64,000 bases of DNA. It comes from JAEUMD01 sp044222395. GTDB lineage: Bacteria > Pseudomonadota > Alphaproteobacteria > Rhizobiales > Hyphomicrobiaceae. The stretch is taken from contig JBGANK010000008.1 in NCBI GenBank assembly GCA_044222395.1, positions 1 through 64,000 on the forward strand, written 5' to 3'. The notes below the pieces were generated by a model. It saw only the letters and a program-made list of their open reading frames with translations. It did no database searches and had not been told where the DNA came from. The position numbers and the translations under genes were made by a program. Below, in pieces: positions 6,998-15,531 of the stretch (the first letter of the stretch is position 1; each line of letters starts with the position of its first letter).

Positions 6998-8737
6998 GTG
7001 ATGGAGGACAAGGCGTTCGGCAACGGCAATGGCTCGGAAATGCCCGACTTCGCAGGCGGCCAGCGCTCGCCACATCCGGGCACGGGTCGACGCAAGGCTC
7101 TGGTCTTTCCAAAAGGCCGGCTGCTCAAGGACGAGGAACGCAAGAAGCTGCGCGAAATCGTCGGCGAGGGACCGTTTGAGCAGGCACTTCTCATCGAGTA
7201 TCTGCACAAGATCCAGGACCACGAGGGCCACCTTTCCGCGGGTCTCCTGCAGGCGCTCGCCGAGGCCATGCATACGTCCATGGCCGCTGTCTACGAGGTG
7301 GCCACGTTCTACGCACATTTCGACGTTGTTCTCGATGGTGACCCGCCGCCGGCACGGACGGCGATACGCGTGTGTGATTCACTGTCTTGCATGCTCGCAG
7401 GGTCCGAGCAGCTGCTGGAGGCCCTGACGAAAGAGAACCTGAGCAATGTGCGCGTCGTCCGCGCGCCGTGCCTCGGTTCCTGCCACACAGCGCCCGCCGT
7501 TCATGTCGGCCACAATCACGTCGACAGCGCCACCGTCGCTACCATCAAGAACCGCGTCAGCCATGGTCACCTGCATCCCGATGTGCCCGACTACCAGACC
7601 CTCGACGCCTATCAGGCGGAAGGTGGCTATCGCGTGCTGCAGGAGTGCCTCGAAGGCGCGCGCACGGTCGACAGTGTGATCGCCACGCTGTCCGACGGCG
7701 GCCTGCGCGGGCTAGGCGGCGCCGGCTTCCCGACCGGGCGCAAGTGGACCTTCGTGCGCGGCTACAAGGCGCCGCGGCTGATGGCCGTCAACGGCGACGA
7801 GGGCGAGCCCGGCACATTCAAGGATAGGCATTATCTGGAAACGCGCCCGCACGCCTTCCTTGAAGGCATGCTGATCGGCGCCTGGGCTGTGGAGGCTGAA
7901 GAAGTCTTCATCTACATGCGCGACGAGTATCAGGCGGTGCTCGAGATCCTGCGCACCGAGATCCCCAAGCTTGAGGCCGCCGGTCTCACAAAGCACACCA
8001 AGGTTCACCTCAGGCGCGGTGCCGGCGCCTACATCTGCGGCGAAGAGAGCGCCATGATCGAGTCGATTGAAGGCAAGCGTGGCCTGCCGCGGCATCGCCC
8101 GCCTTACGTCGCCGAGGTCGGCATCTTCGATCGCCCGACCCTCGTCAACAACATCGAGACGCTTTATTGGATCCCCGACATCCTGGCCAAGGGCGCCGAA
8201 TGGTTTGCAAGCCAGGGCAAGAACGGAGCGAAGGGACTGCGCTCCTATTCCGTTTCCGGCCGCGTCAAAAAGCCGGGCGTCGTGCTGACCGCCGCGGGCT
8301 CGACGGTCGAGGAACTGATCGCCCTGTGCGGCGGCATGGCCGACGGCCACGCCTTCAAGGGCTACCTGCCCGGCGGCGCGTCTGGCGGCATTCTTCCTGC
8401 ATCGATGGGCAATATCCCACTCGATTTCGGCCAACTGGAAAAGCACGGCTGCTTTGTCGGCTCCCATGCGGTTGTCATCCTGTCCGATCACGACAACATG
8501 AAGGATGTGGCTCTGAACCTGATGCGCTTCTTCGAGGACGAGAGCTGCGGCCAGTGCACGCCCTGTCGCCAGGGGACCGAGAAGGCCGTCAAGCTCATGT
8601 CGAGCGCCAAATGGGACAGGCCGCTGTTGGAGGACTTGAGCCAGGTGATGCGCGATGCTTCCATCTGCGGTCTCGGCCAGGCGGCCTCCAATCCGCTGGC
8701 GTCGGTGCTGAAGTTCTTCCCCGAGGACCTCGCATGA
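6998..8737 (+). CDS. fdhB: NAD-dependent formate dehydrogenase, NuoE-NuoF fused beta subunit
   Basis: 579-residue diaphorase subunit that takes electrons from the formate-oxidising alpha subunit and reduces NAD; cytoplasmic. The N-terminal NuoE/FdsG-like domain (about 35-190) carries the thioredoxin-like [2Fe-2S] ligands Cys126, Cys131, Cys158 and Cys162. The NuoF/FdsB-like domain follows, with the FMN/NADH region (GLRGLGGAGFPTGRKW, NGDEGEPGTFKDR, RRGAGAYICGEE) and the [4Fe-4S] ligands Cys517, Cys520, Cys523 and Cys557. The fusion and length match Methylobacterium Fdh1B. The start is GTG at 6998 or ATG at 7001; AAGGA at 6985-6989 is spaced better for the GTG. The alpha gene follows 74 bases later. 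Confidence 0.95.
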   Translation: MMEDKAFGNGNGSEMPDFAGGQRSPHPGTGRRKALVFPKGRLLKDEERKKLREIVGEGPFEQALLIEYLHKIQDHEGHLSAGLLQALAEAMHTSMAAVYEVATFYAHFDVVLDGDPPPARTAIRVCDSLSCMLAGSEQLLEALTKENLSNVRVVRAPCLGSCHTAPAVHVGHNHVDSATVATIKNRVSHGHLHPDVPDYQTLDAYQAEGGYRVLQECLEGARTVDSVIATLSDGGLRGLGGAGFPTGRKWTFVRGYKAPRLMAVNGDEGEPGTFKDRHYLETRPHAFLEGMLIGAWAVEAEEVFIYMRDEYQAVLEILRTEIPKLEAAGLTKHTKVHLRRGAGAYICGEESAMIESIEGKRGLPRHRPPYVAEVGIFDRPTLVNNIETLYWIPDILAKGAEWFASQGKNGAKGLRSYSVSGRVKKPGVVLTAAGSTVEELIALCGGMADGHAFKGYLPGGASGGILPASMGNIPLDFGQLEKHGCFVGSHAVVILSDHDNMKDVALNLMRFFEDESCGQCTPCRQGTEKAVKLMSSAKWDRPLLEDLSQVMRDASICGLGQAASNPLASVLKFFPEDLA

Positions 8738-8811
8738 GGTGACGAATGCGTCCGCAGCGCCATGCGGAGGCGATGAGAAGTGAACCAACGAGATCCGCGA
8801 GAGACGAGATC

Positions 8812-11613
8812 ATGTCAGAAAAATTGAAGTTCACGCTCGATGGCCGCGAGGTCGAGGCCAACCCCGGAGAGACGATCTGGCAAGTCGCCAAGCGCGAGGG
8901 GACGTCGATCCCGCATTTGTGCTGGCGGCCGGAGCCGGGCTACCGCGCCGATGGCAACTGCCGTGCCTGCATGGTCGAGGTCGAGGGTGAGCGCGTGCTC
9001 GCCGCCTCCTGCCAGCGCAAGGTGGCCGCCGGCATGAAAGTGAAGACCGCTTCCGAGCGCGCCAGGAAATCGCGAGAGATGGTCTTCGAACTGCTGCTTG
9101 CTGATCAGCCCGCACGCGATGACGGCCACGATCCAAAGTCGAGCTTCTGGACCTGGGTCGACAAGATGGGCATCAAGCCATCGAGCCGCTATCCCTCGGG
9201 TGAGAAGCCCGTTGCCGACTATTCGCATACGGCGATCGCGGTCAACCTCGATGCCTGCATCAACTGCAACCTGTGTGTGCGCGCCTGCCGCGAGGTGCAG
9301 ATGAATGACGTCATTGGCATGGCCTACCGCGGTCACGGTGCCCAGGTCGTGTTCGATTTCGACGACAAGATGGGAACTTCCACCTGCGTCGCGTGCGGCG
9401 AATGCGTGCAGGCCTGCCCGACCGGCGCGCTGATGGAGGCCAATCTCATCGACAAGGCGACCGGCAAGCGGACCGGCTATGAGGAAAAGAGCGTCAAGAC
9501 CATCTGTCCCTATTGCGGCGTCGGCTGCCAGACCGAGGTCCACGTCAAGGACAATAAGATCCTCTACGTCGACGGCCGCAATGGACCGGCCAACGAGAAC
9601 CGGCTGTGCGTCAAGGGCCGCTTCGGCTTCGATTACATCCACCATCCCGATCGCCTGACCAAACCGCTGATCCGGCGCGAGGGCGCCGCCAAGCGCGAAT
9701 GCTTGATCCCTCGTTCGCGTGACGAGATCTTGGAGGTATTCCGCGAAGCCACCTGGGAGGAAGCACTCGACAAGGCGGCCAAGGGCTTCAAGCGCATCCG
9801 CGACACTTGGGGCCCCTCCGCACTCGCCGGTCTTGGCTCTGCCAAGGGCTCCAACGAGGAGGCCTATCTCTTCCAGAAACTCATCCGCCAGGGCTTCGGC
9901 ACCAACAACGTCGATCACTGCACCCGGCTGTGCCACGCCTCCTCCGTCGCGGCGCTCATGGAAGGCGTCAACTCCGGCGCCGTCACCGCGCCGTTCACCG
10001 CGGCCAAGGACGCCGAGACGATCATCGTCATCGGCGCACGTCCTGCTGAGAACCATCCTGTCGCCGCCACCTACCTGAAGCAGGCGGCCGCACGCGGTGC
10101 CAATCTCATCATCATGGATCCGCGCGGCCAGCACTCGGGCCTGGCGCGCTATGCCACCCACGTCTTGAACTTCAAGCCGGCGCATGACGTCGCGCTCTTG
10201 AATGTCATGCTGCACACCATCATCGAGGAAGGCATGGTCGACGTGCAGTACGTGCAGGCGCACACCGAAGGCTATGACGGCCTGCGTTCCAAGGTGCGCG
10301 CCTTCTCGCCCGAGCGCATGGCACCCGTGTGCGGCATCGACGCCGACGTCATCCGCGAGGTCGCACGGCTTTACGCACGCTCCAAGGCGTCGATCATCTT
10401 CTGGGGCATGGGCGTGTCGCAACACACGCACGGCACCGATAACTCGCGCTGCCTCATCGCATTGGCGCTCGTCACTGGTCAGATCGGAAGAAAGGGCACG
10501 GGCCTGCATCCCCTGCGCGGCCAGAACAACGTGCAAGGCGCTTCCGACGCCGGCCTCATCCCGATGGTCTATCCCGACTACATATCGGTCGAGGACGAGG
10601 AGACGCGCATCAAGTACGAGAAGCTCTGGAACACCAAGCTCGATCCCAATCGCGGCCTCACCGTCATCGAGATCATGCACTCGATCCACGAAGGCATGGT
10701 CAAGGCCATGTACATCATGGGCGAGAACCCGGCGATGTCCGACCCCAACGTGCGCCAGGCGCGCCAGGCCTTGTGCGAGCTGGAGCTGTTCGTCGTCCAG
10801 GACATTTTCATGACCGAGACGGCATGGCAGGCCGACATCGTACTGCCGACCTCCGCGCACGCCGAAAAGCTGGGCACCTTCACCAACACCAACCGCCAGG
10901 TGCAGATCGGCCGTCCGGTGATTTCGCCGCCCGGCGAAGCGCGCCAGGACTGGCAGATCATCCAGGAGATCGCGCAGCGCATGGGGCTCGACTGGAACTA
11001 CACCCACGTCTCGGAAGTGTTCACCGAGATGGCCAACGTCATGCCGTCGTTCCGCAACATCACCTGGGAGCGGCTGGAGCGCGAGGACTGCGTCACCTAT
11101 CCGTGTGATTCACCCAACAAGCCCGGCAACGAGATCATCTTTTCGCAGTCCTTCCCCACCAAGTCGGGCCGCGCCAAGATCGTGCCGGCGGCATTGCTTT
11201 CGCCGCACGAGCTGCCCGACGACGCTTTTCCGATGGTGCTGACGACCGGGCGTCTGCTCGAGCATTGGCACACCGGTTCGATGACGCGCCGCTCTTCCAC
11301 GCTCGATGCGCTGGAGCCAGAGGCGATCGTGGGCTTGAACCCGCGCGACATGGACAAGATGGGTATCAAGGCCGGCGACATGGTGTCGGTGGCGACCCGC
11401 CGCGGCGAGATCATCGTCAAGGCGCGCGCCGATCGCGACACCGCCGAGGGCATGGTGTTCATCCCCTTCGCCTTCGCCGAGGCGCCTGCCAATGCGCTGA
11501 CCAATCCGCAGCTCGACCCGATGGGCAAGATCCCCGAGTTCAAGTTCTGCGCCTGCAAGGTGGAGAAGGTGTCCGACGCCGAACCCATTACCGCCGAGGC
11601 CGCGGCGGAGTAG
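8812..11613 (+). CDS. fdhA: NAD-dependent formate dehydrogenase, molybdopterin (Mo/W) alpha subunit
   Basis: 933-residue bis-MGD subunit oxidising formate to CO2. Domains in order: plant-type [2Fe-2S] ferredoxin (Cys37, 50, 53, 67); NuoG-like linker; two [4Fe-4S] clusters (Cys149/152/155/159 and Cys192/195/198/202); a molybdopterin-proximal [4Fe-4S] cluster starting CPYCGVGC at 232; and the molybdopterin domains. The catalytic metal ligand is Cys374 in DHCTRLCHASS, so it is a Cys and not a selenocysteine enzyme. The C-terminal molydopterin-binding domain has TTGRLLEHWHTGSMTRRS. The ATG before SEKLKF is chosen because the ferredoxin domain starts there. No fdhD/fdsC maturation gene is in the window. 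Confidence 0.95.
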   Translation: MSEKLKFTLDGREVEANPGETIWQVAKREGTSIPHLCWRPEPGYRADGNCRACMVEVEGERVLAASCQRKVAAGMKVKTASERARKSREMVFELLLADQPARDDGHDPKSSFWTWVDKMGIKPSSRYPSGEKPVADYSHTAIAVNLDACINCNLCVRACREVQMNDVIGMAYRGHGAQVVFDFDDKMGTSTCVACGECVQACPTGALMEANLIDKATGKRTGYEEKSVKTICPYCGVGCQTEVHVKDNKILYVDGRNGPANENRLCVKGRFGFDYIHHPDRLTKPLIRREGAAKRECLIPRSRDEILEVFREATWEEALDKAAKGFKRIRDTWGPSALAGLGSAKGSNEEAYLFQKLIRQGFGTNNVDHCTRLCHASSVAALMEGVNSGAVTAPFTAAKDAETIIVIGARPAENHPVAATYLKQAAARGANLIIMDPRGQHSGLARYATHVLNFKPAHDVALLNVMLHTIIEEGMVDVQYVQAHTEGYDGLRSKVRAFSPERMAPVCGIDADVIREVARLYARSKASIIFWGMGVSQHTHGTDNSRCLIALALVTGQIGRKGTGLHPLRGQNNVQGASDAGLIPMVYPDYISVEDEETRIKYEKLWNTKLDPNRGLTVIEIMHSIHEGMVKAMYIMGENPAMSDPNVRQARQALCELELFVVQDIFMTETAWQADIVLPTSAHAEKLGTFTNTNRQVQIGRPVISPPGEARQDWQIIQEIAQRMGLDWNYTHVSEVFTEMANVMPSFRNITWERLEREDCVTYPCDSPNKPGNEIIFSQSFPTKSGRAKIVPAALLSPHELPDDAFPMVLTTGRLLEHWHTGSMTRRSSTLDALEPEAIVGLNPRDMDKMGIKAGDMVSVATRRGEIIVKARADRDTAEGMVFIPFAFAEAPANALTNPQLDPMGKIPEFKFCACKVEKVSDAEPITAEAAAE

Positions 11614-11653
11614 GGGGAACTCTGCGGTGTGGTCTAGATAACCTCATTCGTCA

Positions 11654-11671
11654 CCCCGGCGCAGGCCGGGG
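11654..11671. terminator. Hairpin after the first formate dehydrogenase operon
   Basis: CCCCGGC-GCAG-GCCGGGG is a perfect 7-bp stem with a 4-nt loop, 40 bases past the fdhA stop. There is no T-run. The flanking wording (GTCACCCCGGCGCAGGCC...) is a common dispersed alphaproteobacterial intergenic motif, so it may be a repeat element used as a terminator. Confidence 0.4.
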
Positions 11672-11798
11672 GATCCACGCCAGGCAGGGCTCGCTCGCCG
11701 CCAATGTTGCGAGCCTGCGGTCGGCAGCGGGCAATGCGCATATTAACTCGTCGCGGCAGGCTGATACGTCGCAACGCCAAGTGTCGAGATTTTATGGT

Positions 11799-11828
11799 GG
11801 ATTACGGCGCTGACGACGCGCCTAATCC
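11799..11828. repeat. Palindromic intergenic element GGATTA...TAATCC
   Basis: GGATTACGGCGC pairs with GCGCC-TAATCC across a 7-nt loop with one unpaired base. It resembles dispersed hairpin repeats seen between genes in Hyphomicrobiales. Copy number elsewhere cannot be judged from this window. Confidence 0.4.
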
Positions 11829-12023
11829 ATCCTACGTGCTTCGTTTGGACCTAAGGGCAATACCGCTTTCTCTGTAGTAGGTTTCCAAAATGGTTCTGCT
11901 CTTGGCTCGTCTCTTCCCACAACACATTGCGCGCCGCGCCTCTGCAGGAAGGCATTTTTGGCCGCGGTGACTCGCCAATATGGGTGATACAAGTCACCTT
12001 TCGCCGATTGAAGGGGGTGCTTG

Positions 12024-12554
12024 ATGACGGATGTGCCGACCAAGGGGGCGGAGGTCTATCAATCCTGGCCGTCGCATGCGGTCGCAGACCCGCGCGGTGC
12101 AACCGAAAAGCAGCTCAAGGCGGGTTTTGTCGAAATCGTCGCTGTCGAGGGGCCGGTTCTGGCACTCAGGGTGTTTCAGGCTTATGCAAAGGCGGGCGGG
12201 GTTTCACGGCTTACCTCCACCTACCGGCCGAAGATGAACCGGGCATTGAAAGCACTGATCGAAAGCGGCGAACTGATTGCTACCGATGAGTATGGTGGCG
12301 CAGATGAGGATCCGAGCCGCTATTTGCTGCGCACGCCCGACCAGCCTGCCGTTCGCCTGCGCACTCTTGGTGACCGCGGCTTTGACGAAATTCCACCCTC
12401 AGAGATCGCGGAACTGGCGCTTGAAATCCGCATCAATCACGAGTTGATCGGCGAGGAGGAACTGACCCGAGAGGTGCTGTCCCATTATGGGTTGAAGCGC
12501 TTGACGAACTTGGTCAAGCGGCACATGGATCTCGTTCTCAAAACGTATTTCTGA
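12024..12554 (+). CDS. Small protein resembling the DUF3320 winged-helix domain of helicases
   Basis: A 176-residue protein. The N-terminal part (about 35-90: VEIVAVEGPVLALRVFQAYA, then GVSRL and a basic helix) has the look of the DUF3320 domain found at the C-terminus of large superfamily I helicase/nuclease proteins, here as a free-standing protein. The second half (about 125-170: IPPSEIAELALEIRINHEL, TREVLSHYGLKRLTN) looks like a conserved helical module of the same proteins. AAGGGGG at 12011-12017 sits six bases before the ATG. It stands alone with no helicase gene next to it. Possible DNA-binding or regulatory fragment of a defence system; family assignment is by eye and moderate. Confidence 0.55.
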   Translation: MTDVPTKGAEVYQSWPSHAVADPRGATEKQLKAGFVEIVAVEGPVLALRVFQAYAKAGGVSRLTSTYRPKMNRALKALIESGELIATDEYGGADEDPSRYLLRTPDQPAVRLRTLGDRGFDEIPPSEIAELALEIRINHELIGEEELTREVLSHYGLKRLTNLVKRHMDLVLKTYF

Positions 12555-12898
12555 CGCGGCCCGCCGCACCTTCGCGCGAGAAGGCCGACGCGGCGGAGTA
12601 GGGTGGGAATTATTGCCGCCCGAAAGGACCACTTTGATCCGAAGTTGCTGTGAACAATTGCAGCGTGCGTGGCGTGCAGTCGAACGACTTGCAGAGATTG
12701 CGGACTTCATCCGCCGCTCGAAAGGTTCGTCGCGGATTTTTCCGTGAAAAGTCCGCTGTGCCTTGTGTCGCCACCGTAGTGGCTTGCACCAGACCGAGAA
12801 TATCCACACCTTCGAGACCGGATGTTTCTTGTCGAACTTTCTCAATCGCGTTCAAGTGTTTAGGCTGTGTCGTTCCTTTGCTCGGCGCAGAGACAGAC
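12555..12898. other. Gene-poor gap
   Basis: About 340 bases without a convincing gene. A 96-codon frame on the minus strand (12610-12900) has a helix-like basic C-terminal part but no recognisable family or ribosome site, so it is not called. Confidence 0.4.
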
Positions 12899-13465
12899 AT
12901 GAGCGAACCAGACGTCTACACCCTTCCAACCGGAGAAACGTTGGTCTTCGTGGGCCTTCTGCTTCAGGCGGCGGCCGTGTTCTGGATTTGGCGCGACTGG
13001 CAGATGAGCCAGTACCAGCACCCCGACTGGCGCAAGGCTCACCGCGAGAGCGAGAGCGCTACAATCGAAGCGATCGTGGGGTTTTGGAGCAAGTTCGGCG
13101 GCAAGAAGAGCGAAGAGTCCATCGACTGGCACACGGCCGATTCCGAGTTCCTCGAAAACATGAGCAAGGAATTCCCCGCTTCGGGGGACGGCGACGAACT
13201 GATACGCAGGAAAGTCGACGCGCTCACCCCGCGCTACGGTATCGGCCCGAGTATCGACGAGCTGCAGAAGGTGCGCCGCCACATCGAGCATCTGGCCCTG
13301 ATCCGACGTGGCGTACCCGACTATCGCACCTTCATTCGCAAGAAGACGTTCGGCACGGCGCTTAGGCTCATGCTCGCCGGCTTCGTCTTCCAACTAATCG
13401 GTTCGTGGCCGACGCAGTGGGTCGCGCGTTACCAGTCGCCACCTACCGAGCAGACGCAAAAATGA
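12899..13465 (+). CDS. Hypothetical membrane protein with two terminal transmembrane segments
   Basis: A 188-residue protein starting at the ATG after ...AGACAGAC. Residues about 12-30 (TGETLVFVGLLLQAAAVFWIW) form one membrane helix and about 158-175 (TALRLMLAGFVFQLIGSW) a second. Between them is a soluble, charged helical region of about 125 residues. The organisation suggests a hairpin membrane protein with a cytoplasmic or periplasmic middle domain. No known family was recognised. Its neighbours are other small membrane or hypothetical genes, consistent with an accessory stretch. Confidence 0.6.
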   Translation: MSEPDVYTLPTGETLVFVGLLLQAAAVFWIWRDWQMSQYQHPDWRKAHRESESATIEAIVGFWSKFGGKKSEESIDWHTADSEFLENMSKEFPASGDGDELIRRKVDALTPRYGIGPSIDELQKVRRHIEHLALIRRGVPDYRTFIRKKTFGTALRLMLAGFVFQLIGSWPTQWVARYQSPPTEQTQK

Positions 13466-13650
13466 TGGGGCTGGACTCCCTCACCCGCGTGCTGCGGAGA
13501 TGCCAGCGCATCAGCACAACCAGTTGCCAGCTGACGCGGTGGCCCAATAGCCTCCGTCGGGAGGCCGACGCGACGGGCCATGAGCCGACTATCATCCATT
13601 CTCGAGCGCGGCTAGATCTTGAGACACTCAACTTGGCGGTACGCAGGGCA

Positions 13651-14010
13651 ATGATGGACGCAGATTCTGTCTACTGGTGGATGATCGCGGCCTTCTTCAC
13701 GCATGAACTTGATGCCGTGAAGCGCCATGAATGGCGGGTGCTACCCCTCACCAGTTGGATGCCCGAACGTCTCGGCGAGCAGGTTTTTGTCTGGTGTCAT
13801 GTGCCATTGTTTTTCTTGATTTTTTGGTTCAGCACCGCATCGCCGACTAGTGGATTTCGGATTGGCCTTTCTACATTCGCATTGATCCATGTAGGTCTAC
13901 ACTGGATTTTTCGAAAACATCCTGCGTACGAGTTCAACAACACCAGTTCGTGGGCTCTAATCCTGCTGGCTGGTGCGTTGGGTGCCTTACATCTTTCCCT
14001 GGTTCTGTGA
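13651..14010 (+). CDS. Small multi-pass membrane protein with HELDAVKRHEWR motif (DUF6713-like)
   Basis: A 119-residue membrane protein with about four hydrophobic segments. The signature FFTHELDAVKRHEWRVLPL near residue 18 resembles the HELDA(V/I)xRxEWR motif of the small DUF6713-like membrane family, whose function is unknown. The open frame extends further upstream, but the family starts near the paired ATGATG at 13651, so that start is used. The region is less GC-rich and more irregular in codon use than the housekeeping genes on either side. Family assignment is by motif only. Confidence 0.55.
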   Translation: MMDADSVYWWMIAAFFTHELDAVKRHEWRVLPLTSWMPERLGEQVFVWCHVPLFFLIFWFSTASPTSGFRIGLSTFALIHVGLHWIFRKHPAYEFNNTSSWALILLAGALGALHLSLVL

Positions 14011-14162
14011 AGTGGCATGAGCGACGATGTGAATTCGCCCTGTTCCGCTCCTGGGATGTCGCAATGTTATGCGATGCAGCATGCGGTTCGAGTGCGTCAA
14101 CTGCAAGCGGCCTATCGCCGCCGTGCCACGTGCCCCACCCCCTCACGCCCGCCCAAACCACC

Positions 14163-14226
14163 GGCGGCATCGACGACAGGATCGAATCCACATTGCCGCC
14201 CGTCTTCAATTCGAACACCGTGCCGC
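14163..14226 (-). pseudogene. Duplicated fragment of the hemF 3' end
   Basis: 64 bases match the last part of hemF (15551-15614) at 59 of 64 positions. In the minus-strand frame they encode LKTGGNVDSILSSMPP, the C-terminus of coproporphyrinogen oxidase, and then diverge. There is no start and no other part of hemF. The fragment lies just beyond the DMP19 gene, so that gene is bracketed by direct repeats of the hemF end. Confidence 0.8.
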
Positions 14227-14245
14227 CACGTGTCGAGTCCAGGCC

Positions 14246-15412
14246 TTAGTCGCCCAGTTGCATTGACGCGAGGCCGCGGCGAGCCTGCTCTTGATGCGCG
14301 GCAATCTCGTCCATTGAGACAACCAGCTTCGGCGAGCCTGAAGCGTCGAGCAGCTCAGCACCGCCGGGGCCTGTGCGAATGACAAGATCACACACATTGT
14401 CGTGCGCAATGAAGATGCGCGCGATGAAGGTTGCACGATCGCCTTCGAGTCGCCAGGCGGTGAGGGCCGGATCGCCGACATCACTCGTCATGTATCCCGC
14501 GCGCACCATGACGAGATCAATGGCAGCGGCGGCATTGTTACGCTCCGCGGCATCGACGAAGTAATGCACCATGAGCGCGCTCACTCTGGCGATCTGATTG
14601 CGGCTATCCAAGCTCTCTCGCAGTATTCCACCGTCGTTCAATACAATGGCCTCGCGCACGCCGTTGCTGGTCATCACCCCCCATCTGATGACCGCCTGTC
14701 CTTCGAATTCGATGTGACTTCCAGCCGTGATCCGGATCATCACATCAGGTTCGGGTGCTACCGCCCCACACAGAACTGCGACAGTCATTTGCAGCGTGTC
14801 AGTCAAAATGAAGCGATTCTGCTCGATCGCTCGCGCAATGCGCCGGATGTCGAAGCTTGGGTTGACAGCGCGCAGGGCTTTTAACCGCTCTTGATAGTGC
14901 TTGTCGTCGACGGTTTCGAGCTTTGGCCAGGTTGCCAGCCAACGCGCGGCCAGATCGCTGATCGAAGCACGCTTTTCAGCATCGTAGAAGCGCGTGTCCA
15001 GCACATCGAGTTCGTTGGCTCGGGTGCCGAAGCCGTCCTGCACAGCCGCTTCCTCCAGGTTCGAGGCAACCCAGGTCTTGAGGTCGGCAAGTGTGCTGTA
15101 CTGCTCTTGCGCGCCTATCGTTTTGAGCCCCAGCAGAGCATGGTCGATGTTTGCTGCGAGCCTGTGGCCCGAATTCCCGACAAACTGGCTATGTCCACCG
15201 TTGTTGACCTGCGCCAGATAGTAGTCCGCGAGATAGATGCCGAGGACCGCCGCCTCCAACTCGAAATCGGCGTATTGGGCAACAGCTTGAACGTCGTTGG
15301 TAAACTCTATGATCGCCTGTGGCAGTTCCCAGGCCTCTCCGCCCAGGCATGACTTCGGCACGATCGCGCCTGCCAGCCGGCCACCGATGAAATCGACTTT
15401 ATGAAAAGCCAT
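14246..15412 (-). CDS. DMP19 family protein (DUF4375)
   Basis: 388 residues. The N-terminal 150 residues contain the DMP19/DUF4375 core, with YLADYYLAQVNNGGHSQFVGNSG near residue 62, close to the family's NGGxxQFxxNSG signature. DMP19-type proteins include DNA-mimic proteins of Neisseria, but most family members are uncharacterised. The second half (about 200-385) is a beta-rich domain without recognised family. ATG at 15412 has AGGGGCG upstream; an in-frame TTG at 15436 is the alternative. The gene sits between two copies of the hemF 3' end, as if inserted there, and shares hemF's orientation. Confidence 0.75.
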   Translation of the reverse strand: MAFHKVDFIGGRLAGAIVPKSCLGGEAWELPQAIIEFTNDVQAVAQYADFELEAAVLGIYLADYYLAQVNNGGHSQFVGNSGHRLAANIDHALLGLKTIGAQEQYSTLADLKTWVASNLEEAAVQDGFGTRANELDVLDTRFYDAEKRASISDLAARWLATWPKLETVDDKHYQERLKALRAVNPSFDIRRIARAIEQNRFILTDTLQMTVAVLCGAVAPEPDVMIRITAGSHIEFEGQAVIRWGVMTSNGVREAIVLNDGGILRESLDSRNQIARVSALMVHYFVDAAERNNAAAAIDLVMVRAGYMTSDVGDPALTAWRLEGDRATFIARIFIAHDNVCDLVIRTGPGGAELLDASGSPKLVVSMDEIAAHQEQARRGLASMQLGD

Positions 15413-15531
15413 TGCGGCGCCCCTGTTCGTCAGCAAATCGATCTGACTGCTTCAGTTCGGAAAACCTCGGATCAAGCGATGCTCATGATCGTAAGCAGCT
15501 CATCTCCGCCTTGCAATCTTGCCATCCCCCC

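Larger units (their letters stand above)
11614..12023. other. Intergenic region after fdhA
   Basis: About 410 bases with the two hairpins listed above. No open frame here has a convincing start or family resemblance. The last bases carry the ribosome site of the next gene. Confidence 0.5.

Noticed and set aside
8815..11007. A 730-codon minus-strand frame opposite fdhA
   Set aside because: It mirrors a conserved fdhA gene, has Val/Asp/Gly/His-rich shadow composition and no family resemblance.
12610..12900. 96-codon minus-strand frame in the gap before the membrane protein
   Set aside because: No ribosome site, no recognised family, overlaps the start region of the plus-strand gene.
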